NCBI GenBank assembly: GCA_963677755.1
Contig: OY782506.1
Coordinates: forward strand, 2,480,001 to 2,544,000
Length of the DNA stretch: 64,000 nt
Direction of reading: 5' to 3'
Source of the DNA: JAIOSF01 sp963677755
GTDB lineage: Bacteria; Campylobacterota; Campylobacteria; Campylobacterales; Arcobacteraceae
Made by a program: the position numbers and the translations under genes. This document shows positions 54,242-63,551 of this stretch, in pieces (position 1 is the stretch's first letter; each line of letters begins with the position of its first letter). The notes under the pieces are model-generated. The model ran no database searches, was not told the origin of the DNA, and saw only the letters and a program-made list of their open reading frames with translations.

Positions 54242-55207
54242 TTGCGAATATTAAGTGGAATACAACCAAGTGGTACGATACATATAGGTAATTATTTTGG
54301 TATGATCAAAAAGATGATAGAGTCTCAAAATGATGGTGAACTTTTTGCTTTTATAGCTTCTTATCATGCATTAACATCAGTTACAGATAAAGAGTTATTA
54401 CAAAAAAATATTTTTGAAGCAGCTGTTAATTTTTTAAGTTTAGGAATGGACCCTGAAAAATCAACTTTTTGGGTACAAAGTGATGTTCCTGAAGTATTAG
54501 AATTATATTGGATTTTATCAAACCATACCCCTATGGGATTGTTAGAAAGAGCACATAGTTACAAAGATAAAACTGCTCGAGGATTTGCTACAAATCATGG
54601 TTTATTGTCATATCCTGTTTTAATGGCTGCAGATATACTTCTATTTGATTCTAATATTGTTCCAGTTGGAAAAGACCAAATTCAACATGTGGAGATTACA
54701 AGAGATATAGCCAATACATTTAACAATGCTTATGGGGAAATTTTAGTTATGCCAGAAGCAAAAGTAGATGAAGTTGTTGCAACAGTTCCTGGGACTGATG
54801 GTGCTAAGATGTCTAAAAGTTATGGAAATACAATAGATATGTTTGGTACGGCTAAAACAACCAAAAAACAGGTGATGAAAATAGTAACTGATTCCAAAGA
54901 ACTTCATGAAGTAAAAGAGTTTGCAACTTGTAATGTATATAAATTATGTGAACTTTTTATGAATAAAGAGGAGTTACAAGTGATGCAAAAAAGATATGAA
55001 ACACCAGGGGAAGGTTATGGTCATTTTAAACTTGCTTTATTGGATAAAATAAATGAACATTTTGCACCTTATATGGATAAAAGAGAATATTTTTTAAATC
55101 ATCCAAAAGAGGTAAAAGAGATTTTACATCAGGGATCTTTAAAGGCTAGAAAAGTAGCACAAGAAAAATTAAAAGTAATTAGAGATGCTGTTGGATTAAA
55201 TTACTAA
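54242..55207 (+). CDS. trpS: Tryptophanyl-tRNA synthetase
   Basis: The 321-residue class I synthetase starts at TTG 54242 (MRILSGIQPSG), with AAGGAT upstream. The HIGH-type motif is HIGNYFG at residues 15-21 and the KMSKS motif is in AKMSKSYG. It charges tRNA-Trp. The length is typical for the bacterial enzyme. There is no leader-peptide structure in the short upstream spacer. Confidence 0.96.
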   Translation: MRILSGIQPSGTIHIGNYFGMIKKMIESQNDGELFAFIASYHALTSVTDKELLQKNIFEAAVNFLSLGMDPEKSTFWVQSDVPEVLELYWILSNHTPMGLLERAHSYKDKTARGFATNHGLLSYPVLMAADILLFDSNIVPVGKDQIQHVEITRDIANTFNNAYGEILVMPEAKVDEVVATVPGTDGAKMSKSYGNTIDMFGTAKTTKKQVMKIVTDSKELHEVKEFATCNVYKLCELFMNKEELQVMQKRYETPGEGYGHFKLALLDKINEHFAPYMDKREYFLNHPKEVKEILHQGSLKARKVAQEKLKVIRDAVGLNY

Positions 55208-55220
55208 TACTAGGATTCAA

Positions 55221-56531
55221 ATGCAAAGTATCTATAAAAATATTTTTATCTCAATAGGTATCTCAATATTAGGTTATTTTATTGCTGGATATATTTTTGA
55301 AGAGATACAAGCTCGACTTATAGGGGCAGTGATATTCTTAGTAGCTATGTGGACAAATGAAGCTCTACCTTTAGGTGTTGTTTCCCTTCTCCCTATAATA
55401 ATATTTCCTGCGCTTGATATACTTAGTACAAACGATACAACCATAAACTATTCAAAATCAATTATATTTCTATTTTTAGGTGGGTTTTTATTGGCTATTG
55501 CTGTTGAAAAAATAGGATTACACAAAGTAATTGCCCATAAGCTTTTAAGTATATTTCCTTCTAATGCAAGAGGAATTATATTTGCTTTAGCAGTAACTTC
55601 TGCGATTTTGAGTTCATTATTATCCAATACAACTACAGCACTCCTTCTTATGCCAATTGCACTTTTTTTAACAGATATAATAAAATTAAAAATTAGATTT
55701 GTTTTAGCAGTTGCTTATGGAGCAAGTATAGGGGGAATTATAACCCCTATAGGAACACCGCCAAATTTAATACTAATGGGCTTTTTACAGGAGAATGAAC
55801 TAGAAACCTTAACATTTATAACATGGATGTTTAAAACACTGCCTTTGGCTATGGTTATGTTACTTATTATACCTTTTATACTTTCACTAGGTGCAAAAAA
55901 ATTAATTATAGAAAATACACTTACTAGTAAAGTATTGAACAAAGAACAAAAAAGATTGGTAACGATTTTATCTTTACTTATTGTAGTTTTATTTGTAAAT
56001 TCATTTTTTAAATTCAGTGAAGCTGGAATCCTTTTAGGTTTTGGATTACTTATGATGTTACCAAAAATTGGATTTTTAGAATGGGTAGACAGTAGAAAAA
56101 TTCCTTTTGATATTATGTTTTTATTTGGTGCAGGATTTAGTATTGCAGCCGCTTTTGGTGGAACTGGACTAGCAGAAGCAATCTCAGAACTTCTTTTGAG
56201 TTTAACACAATTAAATCCAATTATCTTAATATTTATTGTTGCTACAATGGTGACTTTTACAACAGAAGTTACTAGTAATACTGCCCTTATATCAATTGTA
56301 TTACCAATTATATATTCACTAGGATTAGCTTCTAATATTGATACAACAATTATATTGATGGTTGCAACAATTTGTGCGAGTTATGCTTTTATGCTTCCAA
56401 TAGCAACACCTCCTAATGCAATAGCTATGAGTAGTAAAGTTCTGACAATTAAAGATATGGCAAAATATGGAGTAGTATTTAATATGTTAGGAATACTGCT
56501 AACAGTATTGATAGCTGTAGTTTGGTGGTAA
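55221..56531 (+). CDS. DASS/SLC13-family anion transporter
   Basis: The 436-residue membrane protein has about 11-12 hydrophobic segments and the two SNTTTALLLMP and SNTALISIVLP repeats that form the sodium and carboxylate sites of the DASS (divalent anion:sodium symporter) family. The likely substrate is a C4-dicarboxylate, sulphate or related anion, which the sequence does not decide. It follows trpS by 13 bases. The conserved IGTPPNLILMG loop and TPPNAIAM segment support the family call. Confidence 0.88.
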   Translation: MQSIYKNIFISIGISILGYFIAGYIFEEIQARLIGAVIFLVAMWTNEALPLGVVSLLPIIIFPALDILSTNDTTINYSKSIIFLFLGGFLLAIAVEKIGLHKVIAHKLLSIFPSNARGIIFALAVTSAILSSLLSNTTTALLLMPIALFLTDIIKLKIRFVLAVAYGASIGGIITPIGTPPNLILMGFLQENELETLTFITWMFKTLPLAMVMLLIIPFILSLGAKKLIIENTLTSKVLNKEQKRLVTILSLLIVVLFVNSFFKFSEAGILLGFGLLMMLPKIGFLEWVDSRKIPFDIMFLFGAGFSIAAAFGGTGLAEAISELLLSLTQLNPIILIFIVATMVTFTTEVTSNTALISIVLPIIYSLGLASNIDTTIILMVATICASYAFMLPIATPPNAIAMSSKVLTIKDMAKYGVVFNMLGILLTVLIAVVWW

Positions 56532-56547
56532 AATAGTATGTTTTAGA

Positions 56548-56814
56548 TTACACTAAAAAATTTCTTATTTTTTTATGGTTGTCTATTTGAAATTTCATAT
56601 CTTTACGATGCTGTTTGAGAAAAGATATATTTTTATAGAAGAGTTCAGATAATCTTTCAAGATCTTTTAACTCTAAATCAAAACTCTCTATGGAATTGTC
56701 TACAAGATAATCTTCAACCCACTTTTGCAAAGAACTAGCTCTTTGCTCAGGATTTAGTGAATCAACGTATTGTAAGCTCTTAAGAGCTTTTAAAGACCAG
56801 TTTCTTCTTTCCAT
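56548..56814 (-). CDS. Small flagellar-cluster protein downstream of fliS (FliT-position)
   Basis: The 88-residue helical protein, rich in Lys, Leu and Glu, overlaps the end of fliS by 25 bases. It has no signal or membrane segment. Its size and place right after fliS are those of FliT-type export chaperones, but sequence similarity is not evident to me, so this is a positional suggestion. It is the last gene of the minus-strand flagellar block; the transporter gene ends 17 bases away on the other strand. Confidence 0.6.
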   Translation of the reverse strand: MERRNWSLKALKSLQYVDSLNPEQRASSLQKWVEDYLVDNSIESFDLELKDLERLSELFYKNISFLKQHRKDMKFQIDNHKKIRNFLV

Positions 56815-57146
56815 GCTTCAATTAATCCTGTTACAACTTTTTTTACTTGAGCTATTGCTGTAAGATTATTATCAACCCCAGCACTAAATAAAGTTTCTAT
56901 TTGATAAAGATACAATCCATCAAGGTAATATGCAACATCTCCACCATCAAAATCAAGAATATTTCTTAACTCATCAAAAATAGCAATTGAACGGTTAATG
57001 TATTCAAATTTTGTTTCTACTTCACCCTCTTCAATCGCTTTTTCAACGAAAGCAAGATATTTTAATAAGCCTTCATAAAGCTTTAGTATAAGCATGTACG
57101 GATCTTCAGTAGTTGCTGCTTGTTGGTTATATACGTCTAGTCCCAT
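56790..57146 (-). CDS. fliS: Flagellar export chaperone FliS
   Basis: The ATG at 57146, with GGAG six bases upstream, gives 118 residues. The start MGLDVYNQQAATTEDPYMLI matches the FliS family, in which an N-terminal helix with YxxxA-type spacing binds the flagellin C-terminus. All residues are helical with the conserved LYEGLLKYL segment. It keeps flagellin unpolymerised in the cytoplasm. The gene lies immediately after fliD and before the small FliT-position gene. Confidence 0.9.
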   Translation of the reverse strand: MGLDVYNQQAATTEDPYMLILKLYEGLLKYLAFVEKAIEEGEVETKFEYINRSIAIFDELRNILDFDGGDVAYYLDGLYLYQIETLFSAGVDNNLTAIAQVKKVVTGLIEAWKEETGL

Positions 57147-57219
57147 CAATATCTCCAAATAATTATATATTTGAAGATTATATGATATTAATACTTAAAC
57201 TATATTAAGTGTTCTACAA

Positions 57220-58569
57220 TTAATCACTAGTTGATTCTGCAATCATCATCTCTAAACTACTAAAAGAAGATTCCATTGTTGAAATAATTGAAGCATAAGC
57301 TGCAAACTGAGCAGCCATAATGTCATATTTTGTATCTAAGTCTTCTATTGCATCTTCTTTATCTTCTGTCAAGCTTGTTTTTCTTGTTTCTATACCACTT
57401 TCAAGGGTACTAAATAAACCATCATAAGAATTATAGTCGTCTAACATTGACTTTAAAGCAGTTCCAAATCCTTCATCCTCAGCTACCCCAATAAATAAAT
57501 CTTCTAACTTGTCAGGGTCGTCTATTAATGCTTGATTTAAAATAGTAGTATCAATTGTTAATAGACCATCTTCATCAAAACCAAAACCATAGTTTAATAA
57601 TGTTTCATCATTCGTTCCATATTCACCATACATCATATTTTTTATATCTGATAACATAGATTTTAGAGATGAAGTGTCTTGAACACTAGGCTCCTCTGAA
57701 TACAACTCTTCTGTTATCATTAAAACTAGTTCATTATACGTATTGGCAATATCTTGAATAGAAGAGACTACTGAACTGGTATCACTTTGTACAGAAACTG
57801 ATGAAGTACCTTTTTCTGCTGCTGTAATTTTAAGATTTCCATCTATTGTTATAGTGTTTGATGATACATTATAAGCAACACCATCAACAGTAGCTTCCAT
57901 ATTTTGAGCTGTCAATACATGATTCGTAGCTTGGTCATATCCTAATGTTGTTGCTGCTGCACCACTAATAGTAAGAGCATTTTCTGTTCCTACTTCTTGA
58001 CTCTTTACAATAAGACGATATTCAGTATCTGAAACTTGTTCAAGTGATGCATCAATTTGTCCACTTAAATTTATATCTTCTACGAGTTCGGCATATGTTT
58101 TTCCTGTTGTATCGTAAGTAAGTGGATCCTGCCCACCTGCACCATCAATATCTATTGATAAGGTACCAGCATTAATTTCTGCTTCTGTATCTGTAATAAG
58201 TATACTTTGATACACATCTTTTTGTGCCAATTCTGTAATCTCTACAGTTGTTGTTCCTGTTTTTAATGCAGTAACATCAGCAGCATCAAATAATGCTGAA
58301 TCTCCTGTCGCTGTTGCGGTTACTTGTTCAAAGGCATTACTTCCTGTTGTATATAAATCAAAAGACCCTATATTTGATATTAGTTCATTTATTTTTGTAT
58401 TAATATCTGCTATTACTGTTTCTTCTGTATCTATTAACTCTAATCTTGTAGTAATTGGATCTACCGTTGCTGTTGATTCTGCATCATAAAGTTTTTGTAT
58501 TAACTCACCATTTAATGATGCGGCATTACCTGTGGCAAATGAACCTAAATTTGAATAATCTGTAGCCAT
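57220..58569 (-). CDS. fliD: Flagellar hook-associated protein 2 (filament cap)
   Basis: The 449-residue protein forms the pentameric cap at the filament tip. It shows the N-terminal helical domain typical of FliD (FliD_N, about residues 10-105), the central beta-rich domain and a C-terminal coiled coil ending in ISTMESSFSSLEMMI, like the FliD_C domain. It is secreted by the flagellar export machine, so it lacks a signal peptide. It lies between flgK and fliS, the usual order. It is shorter than Campylobacter FliD. Confidence 0.92.
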   Translation of the reverse strand: MATDYSNLGSFATGNAASLNGELIQKLYDAESTATVDPITTRLELIDTEETVIADINTKINELISNIGSFDLYTTGSNAFEQVTATATGDSALFDAADVTALKTGTTTVEITELAQKDVYQSILITDTEAEINAGTLSIDIDGAGGQDPLTYDTTGKTYAELVEDINLSGQIDASLEQVSDTEYRLIVKSQEVGTENALTISGAAATTLGYDQATNHVLTAQNMEATVDGVAYNVSSNTITIDGNLKITAAEKGTSSVSVQSDTSSVVSSIQDIANTYNELVLMITEELYSEEPSVQDTSSLKSMLSDIKNMMYGEYGTNDETLLNYGFGFDEDGLLTIDTTILNQALIDDPDKLEDLFIGVAEDEGFGTALKSMLDDYNSYDGLFSTLESGIETRKTSLTEDKEDAIEDLDTKYDIMAAQFAAYASIISTMESSFSSLEMMIAESTSD

Positions 58570-58596
58570 AATTTACTCCTTTATTGTAGTATTACA

Positions 58597-60873
58597 CTAA
58601 CTTTTTATACCTAACAGTGTTTGTAACATCTCATCAATCACTGTTATAACTTTTGCATTGGCTTCATACGCTGATTGAAACTTTATAAGATTAACCATCT
58701 CTTCATCTTTATCAACTTTTACTAGTTGATCATAAGTTGATTGGAGAGATTCTTTTACTGCTGTAATTGAACTTTCATTGAAAATCTCAGTCTCTCTATC
58801 ATCAGCAACTACAACTCTTAATGTTTGAAAATAACTAGAAAATGATTGTTCATCAAATCCACTTCCATCAAAATCAATATCTTCTTTCCATTGTAAATCT
58901 GCTAAATAATCTAGTTTCTCTTGGGTCATTGTATTAAGTACTTCTTCATTAAAAGTAAGTGTTTTGACGTTTGCACCCGAAAATAAATTTATATTTACAC
59001 CTTCATCCGCATCTGCATTTAAGCTTGTATCATGAGAACCATAGATATATGAACCATCATCATTTTCTATATAAGACTCAGTGTAATTTGATAAAGCAGC
59101 AGCAAAATTATCCAGCATATCTTTATACTTATTGAAAAGATTATTTCCAGAATCTGTTTTAATATTTTCAATCATTGCATTTAAAGAACCACCTGTAATA
59201 TCAATCTCTTTATCATAGATTTCTACATGAATGTCATCTGTAGCTTCAGTACTTACATTTTCATTTTTTTCAATAATTTCTCGTGAATTCGTATCAACAC
59301 CGTTACCATTATTTATTAAAATTTCACCTACAAAAGCACCCTCTTCACCATCAATGTTTGCTTCAATTACTAAATATCTATCCATATAAGTAGTTGCTGT
59401 TGTTGATGGTGGAGTAGCTGTTGCAACGGGAGCTTGATATTTAAAATGAGCAGGGTTATCAGTAGTGATTTTATTTCCATTTTCATCTAGTTCATAGTTA
59501 CCATTATATGCAGTAATTTTTCCACCAATATCTTTGTTTTGATTGATTTGATATACTAATGCTTGAATAATATTATCTTCTGTTACAACACTATTACCAA
59601 GACCATCTATATCAGCAACATTTCCAAAATTATCATAAATAGTTTCTCCAATTGTTACTGTCACTGAAGTTGTTGCATCAAGGGTATAAGTTATACTGTC
59701 TCTTACCCCTTTTGTATCCTCTAAACTCCCTGTAAATACTATCCCATTACTTTCATCATTCCCAATAGCTGAAACATCACCTTCAAACTCTTTGTAGGTG
59801 ATTTCTAATTGTCCTCCACCTAAATGTGTGATATTCTCTATTTCTCTGTCAGGGTGTGTTGTATTCCAAGCATTAATTATATCTGTTTTCTCTGGGTCGG
59901 TTGTAATTTTTGTTGCCGTAGTTACTGCATCATCACCTACAGTCGAAGTAGCAACAGTTGTACCTAAAAACTTAACTTTATCTGTAGCCGTTCCGGAAAT
60001 ATCCATAGTCTGAATCTCTGCAACAGGCAATTCAAATGAACCATTAAACTCATCTTTTATAGCACTTTCAAAATCATTTGTTGTTGCATTAACTTTTGTA
60101 GTTCCATCCGCATTTTTAAGTGCATACACATCTGTTTGTGGTATATAGTTTTCTATTAAATTAAGTTCATGAACATTTGTATCAAATCTTACAGCAGTTG
60201 CACCACCAATTGTAATTTGATAGTTCTCTTCTCTTGATATCTCTACATCTATATATTGAGCAAGTTCTAGTTCAAGAGAATCTCTTTTATCTAATAGATC
60301 ATTTGGTGTTGCACCCGTATTATCAAGAATCTGTTTGCTTAGCTCTCCAATACTTGACAAAATACTATTAACTTCATCAACCACTTCTCTAGTTTCTAAG
60401 AGTGTATTTTTTTCTTTTTCTTCGATTGATTCATAAATTGATTTAAGGTCTGCAACAAGACTATTTGCATTATTTAATACATCATTTTTATAAATTTCAT
60501 TTTGAGGACCTGTTCGCAAGTTCTCTATTGAAGAGAAGTATCTATTTAAATCTGCAGATAGTCCAGAGTCATCAGTTTCATAAAATATTGACTCTATATC
60601 TCCCAACATAGAGTTTAATGTTTGTGTATCAGAAAGTTTTGCCTCTTGATTAATAATATTTTGGTACATGTAAACATTTGTAGTACGTGAAATATTATCA
60701 ATTGAAACACCACGACCAGTTATTCTAGAGTCAGATTGTTCAATTTCAGACACATCTACTGCTCTTTTTGTATAGCCTGGAGTGTTTTCATTTGCAATGT
60801 TATTCATTACACTTTCAACTTGTGTTTGTGCTGCTTTAAGTCCAGTTTGTGCTACATTTAATGTATTTAACAT
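58597..60873 (-). CDS. flgK: Flagellar hook-associated protein 1
   Basis: The 758-residue protein begins with the axial helix and rod signature ANENTPGYTKR (about residues 28-38) and ends with FQSAYEANAKVITVIDEML, the conserved FlgK C-terminal helix. It forms the hook-filament junction with FlgL. Its length exceeds the usual 550-620 residues because the exposed middle is enlarged by a beta-rich, Thr/Asp-rich stretch (about 230-560). No signal peptide is present, as expected for export by the flagellar apparatus. It precedes fliD. Confidence 0.92.
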   Translation of the reverse strand: MLNTLNVAQTGLKAAQTQVESVMNNIANENTPGYTKRAVDVSEIEQSDSRITGRGVSIDNISRTTNVYMYQNIINQEAKLSDTQTLNSMLGDIESIFYETDDSGLSADLNRYFSSIENLRTGPQNEIYKNDVLNNANSLVADLKSIYESIEEKEKNTLLETREVVDEVNSILSSIGELSKQILDNTGATPNDLLDKRDSLELELAQYIDVEISREENYQITIGGATAVRFDTNVHELNLIENYIPQTDVYALKNADGTTKVNATTNDFESAIKDEFNGSFELPVAEIQTMDISGTATDKVKFLGTTVATSTVGDDAVTTATKITTDPEKTDIINAWNTTHPDREIENITHLGGGQLEITYKEFEGDVSAIGNDESNGIVFTGSLEDTKGVRDSITYTLDATTSVTVTIGETIYDNFGNVADIDGLGNSVVTEDNIIQALVYQINQNKDIGGKITAYNGNYELDENGNKITTDNPAHFKYQAPVATATPPSTTATTYMDRYLVIEANIDGEEGAFVGEILINNGNGVDTNSREIIEKNENVSTEATDDIHVEIYDKEIDITGGSLNAMIENIKTDSGNNLFNKYKDMLDNFAAALSNYTESYIENDDGSYIYGSHDTSLNADADEGVNINLFSGANVKTLTFNEEVLNTMTQEKLDYLADLQWKEDIDFDGSGFDEQSFSSYFQTLRVVVADDRETEIFNESSITAVKESLQSTYDQLVKVDKDEEMVNLIKFQSAYEANAKVITVIDEMLQTLLGIKS

Positions 60874-60926
60874 TTTATACCCCTATTTGATTATTACATT
60901 CTAATACAACAATTCTTAAGATTAGA

Positions 60927-61667
60927 TTAAAAAGGTGAAATAGTTTCTACTATTTTTGTACCCCAAGGCTTTTCCATATAGTCTTGTTCATCACCATCTT
61001 TATAATATACTACTTTAAGATTAGCTAGTTTATCAGCTTTAATTGTGTTATCAGCTTCTATGTCATATGGACTTAGCACACCACTTAATTTTAATGTTTG
61101 TTTTTGTCCATTTACCACAACTTCTTTTGTCCCTTGAATAAGGTAATTTCCATTTTGAAATAGTTGAGTAACAATAGCAGAAACATTGTAAACAAATTTA
61201 TCTTCTACATTGCTACTAGCTTCAGCATAAAATTTCCCAGTACGACTTGGAAGTGTATATCCCATGCCTAAAACTTTATTAAGGGCACTTGCTGAATTTT
61301 TAATCAAGCTACCAACTACTGGTAAACTTGTTTCTAGTACATTATCTAAAGACCCACCCTCTTGAGTTGTCCCCTCATCACTTAAGATGGTTTCTTTATC
61401 ACTATAAGTTTCTACTGTAGGTTCTTCATTTATATCTACATATACTATATCACCAATTTGTAATGCTTTTCGATCTGAAAAAAGTGAACCACCTTGATTT
61501 GAAAAAAGCGATCCTTTTGCTTTTTGTTTAGGGGGTTCTATCTCTTTTGGTATTTGATATTTAGGTGTTTCATCTATTTTTACACTATTGTTTATACTTT
61601 TTGTACTATTTGTACAGCCCGTAACAATAAGTGATAGTAATAAAAAAAATACAATATTAAGATTCAT
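60927..61667 (-). CDS. flgH: Flagellar L-ring protein
   Basis: The ATG at 61667 with GGAG seven bases upstream gives 246 residues. The N-terminal signal peptide ends in a lipobox IVTGC, so the mature protein is an outer-membrane lipoprotein. The conserved FlgH core includes LFSDRKALQIGDIVYV and the C-terminal SGVLSPYDIEADNTI region. It forms the L ring around the distal rod. Its start lies 11 bases inside the upstream gene, so translation is coupled. Confidence 0.92.
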   Translation of the reverse strand: MNLNIVFFLLLSLIVTGCTNSTKSINNSVKIDETPKYQIPKEIEPPKQKAKGSLFSNQGGSLFSDRKALQIGDIVYVDINEEPTVETYSDKETILSDEGTTQEGGSLDNVLETSLPVVGSLIKNSASALNKVLGMGYTLPSRTGKFYAEASSNVEDKFVYNVSAIVTQLFQNGNYLIQGTKEVVVNGQKQTLKLSGVLSPYDIEADNTIKADKLANLKVVYYKDGDEQDYMEKPWGTKIVETISPF

Positions 61668-62085
61668 ATTTATTCTCCACAATTGTTTTTATATCTAAAG
61701 CAATTTTGACATCTACATCTGTACTTTTTAACATGGCACTTGCTCCATATCTTATCATTACTGGCTCTAGATTTGTTCTAAAATCACAAATTACCAATAA
61801 TTTATCTTTTACTATTTGGATTGATTGTACATTTTTTTGATTAAGAAGTTTTGTAATTAATACTGCTTCTTTATAAATTAACTCTTCAAGTTTAGCAGAT
61901 TTTGAATTTTGTTTTTTTTCAATCTTTTTTTTGATTTCTAATTCAGTAGTGAGTTTTATATTTTCTTCTTGAAATTTAGTACTCATATGTTGATAATAAA
62001 GCCAAAACATTAAAAGTAAAGAGAGTGTAGCTACAGCTTGTACTATCATTCTTTTATTATTTTGATTTTTGACTATTATTATCAT
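61657..62085 (-). CDS. Single-pass membrane protein in the flagellar cluster, unknown function
   Basis: The 142-residue protein has a membrane segment at about residues 13-30, a coiled-coil stretch at about 35-75 and a C-terminal alpha/beta domain with alternating hydrophobic strands (VQSIQIVKDKLLVICDF). The layout is like that of PilO/PilN-type or other periplasmic accessory proteins. It lies between fliL and flgH and overlaps flgH by 11 bases, which argues for a flagellar role. I do not recognise a named family. Confidence 0.65.
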   Translation of the reverse strand: MIIIVKNQNNKRMIVQAVATLSLLLMFWLYYQHMSTKFQEENIKLTTELEIKKKIEKKQNSKSAKLEELIYKEAVLITKLLNQKNVQSIQIVKDKLLVICDFRTNLEPVMIRYGASAMLKSTDVDVKIALDIKTIVENKYES

Positions 62086-62097
62086 TGTTGCCCTTTT

Positions 62098-62637
62098 TTA
62101 TTTAATTACAAATGATGTAAAAAAGATATCTACTACAGCATTTCTTTTTCTATCATCACCTTCTGGAATTGAATCGTTAAGAATATTATTAATTTCATCA
62201 ATCATCTCTTCTTTTAACATTGCTTTTCCACCTACTGTTAAAAGCTCTTCACTACTTCTTGCACTCACTTGTCTTATTACAGAATCAATTATTTCAGCTT
62301 TTGTATCTTCTAATATAGATTCAATCGAAGGTTCAGTAGTTTTGAGAGTAAAAGAGAGTTTCATAAGTTTTGCTCTCCCTTTTGCATCTGTTATATTTAA
62401 CACTAAACTATCAATATTAGCTTTAAATGTTTCTCCAATATCCTCTTTCTTAACTGTATTTACTTGTTCTGTTTGTGTTGTAGGGGTATTAGTTTTATCA
62501 TCCAATATCCCTTTAGAGTATAAAAAATATCCAATTCCACCAACAGCTGCAAGCAATACAACTATTAGTATAATTAAAATTATCATCATTGGACTTCCAC
62601 CACTTTTCTTCTCTACTGCAACTTCTTCTTCAGCCAT
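62098..62637 (-). CDS. fliL: Flagellar basal body-associated protein FliL
   Basis: The 179-residue protein has one membrane segment at about residues 18-40, a proline/threonine linker, and a periplasmic domain with the FliL pattern SLVLNITDAKGRAKLMKLSF. It ends with the conserved VVDIFFTSFVIK. FliL surrounds the stator in the inner membrane and supports torque. It lies one base from the motE-like gene, so they are one operon. Confidence 0.92.
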   Translation of the reverse strand: MAEEEVAVEKKSGGSPMMIILIILIVVLLAAVGGIGYFLYSKGILDDKTNTPTTQTEQVNTVKKEDIGETFKANIDSLVLNITDAKGRAKLMKLSFTLKTTEPSIESILEDTKAEIIDSVIRQVSARSSEELLTVGGKAMLKEEMIDEINNILNDSIPEGDDRKRNAVVDIFFTSFVIK

Positions 62638-62638
62638 G

Positions 62639-63136
62639 CTAATTCTCCTCTTTATTTGTTTGTTCTTTTATTATTCTCATTTTTTTCATTATAAGAGTTG
62701 ATGTTTGAGTATCTAACTTTTTGAGTATACTCATAACTCTTTTTTCATTCATTCGTATCATTATATCAAAGACTTCATCAATTTTACCGTTATTTATCAT
62801 TTCGTTAAAAATATTTATTACAACACCAAGTTTCATTTTGTCGTACATTTTCATTGCTTTTGATGTTATTACACGATTTATTTCATCTAATGTTTTTTGG
62901 TTTTCATCTTTGAGATTTTGAATACTTTTTTCTGCTGCTTTTATACTTTTTTGTATATTTTCTAATTGGAGTTTGTTCTTTTGGTATTCTAATTCTTTTT
63001 TTTCATAAAATTCATTAAGTTCATCTTTTATTGCAATGAGTTCTTGTTTTTCTTTATATAAATCACCTTGTTGTACATTAATAGCAAAGAGTTGATGTGC
63101 TAAGAGTGATAGGAATAATATTTTTTTAAGAGACAT
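62639..63136 (-). CDS. MotE-like periplasmic flagellar protein
   Basis: The 165-residue protein has a signal peptide (about residues 1-18, ending LFAI), a long coiled coil (about 25-100) and a C-terminal helical bundle with LGVVINIFNEM and IMIRMNEKRVMSILKKLD. This bundle resembles the MgtE/FliG-like N-domain of the MotE family, periplasmic chaperones of motility proteins. Its position between fliL and fliJ supports a flagellar role. It overlaps fliJ by 11 bases. The MotE assignment is from domain order, not a direct test. Confidence 0.75.
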   Translation of the reverse strand: MSLKKILFLSLLAHQLFAINVQQGDLYKEKQELIAIKDELNEFYEKKELEYQKNKLQLENIQKSIKAAEKSIQNLKDENQKTLDEINRVITSKAMKMYDKMKLGVVINIFNEMINNGKIDEVFDIMIRMNEKRVMSILKKLDTQTSTLIMKKMRIIKEQTNKEEN

Positions 63137-63551
63137 TAAGAGCCTTTTTGTTTTGAATATATTTTACTTGCATATATTCAGAAGAAGTAATATCTTCTTG
63201 TTTTTGAATATTTTTTATTTTTTCTTTCTTTTGCTCTTGCAAAATATAGTTAAATTGTTCACTTTCTTTATTGAGGTCCATAATTATACTATTATGATGT
63301 TCTACTTGCTGTAAATAATGTAGTTTCTTACGACCAAGTTCAATAATGTGTTCTTTCATAGTATCTTTATGAATTTGAAGCACCCTAAAATCTGAAATTG
63401 CTCCCATAATATTCACACTAGCTGTATTTAAAGAGTGGCTTGTTTCAGAAAGCTCTTGATTAATATGGTCTATTTTAGCTACAACTTGTTGTTTTAAAAG
63501 AAGTTGTTGATTTATTTGTTGTTGTTTTAATTTGTATATTTTTTCTATCAT
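63126..63551 (-). CDS. fliJ: Flagellar export protein FliJ
   Basis: The ATG at 63551 overlaps the fliQ stop (ATGA) and gives 141 residues; the longer reading frame from 63584 lies inside fliQ. The protein is almost wholly alpha-helical coiled coil, with many Lys, Gln and Glu residues, as expected of FliJ, the central stalk of the export ATPase. The primary sequence of FliJ varies a lot, so the call relies on length, helical pattern and place between fliQ and fliL. Confidence 0.7.
   Translation of the reverse strand: MIEKIYKLKQQQINQQLLLKQQVVAKIDHINQELSETSHSLNTASVNIMGAISDFRVLQIHKDTMKEHIIELGRKKLHYLQQVEHHNSIIMDLNKESEQFNYILQEQKKEKIKNIQKQEDITSSEYMQVKYIQNKKALNVS

Noticed and set aside
53889..54254. 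Open frame of 121 codons on the plus strand across the DUF502 gene and trpS start
   Set aside because: It is antisense to a well-supported membrane protein and would overlap the trpS ribosome binding site.
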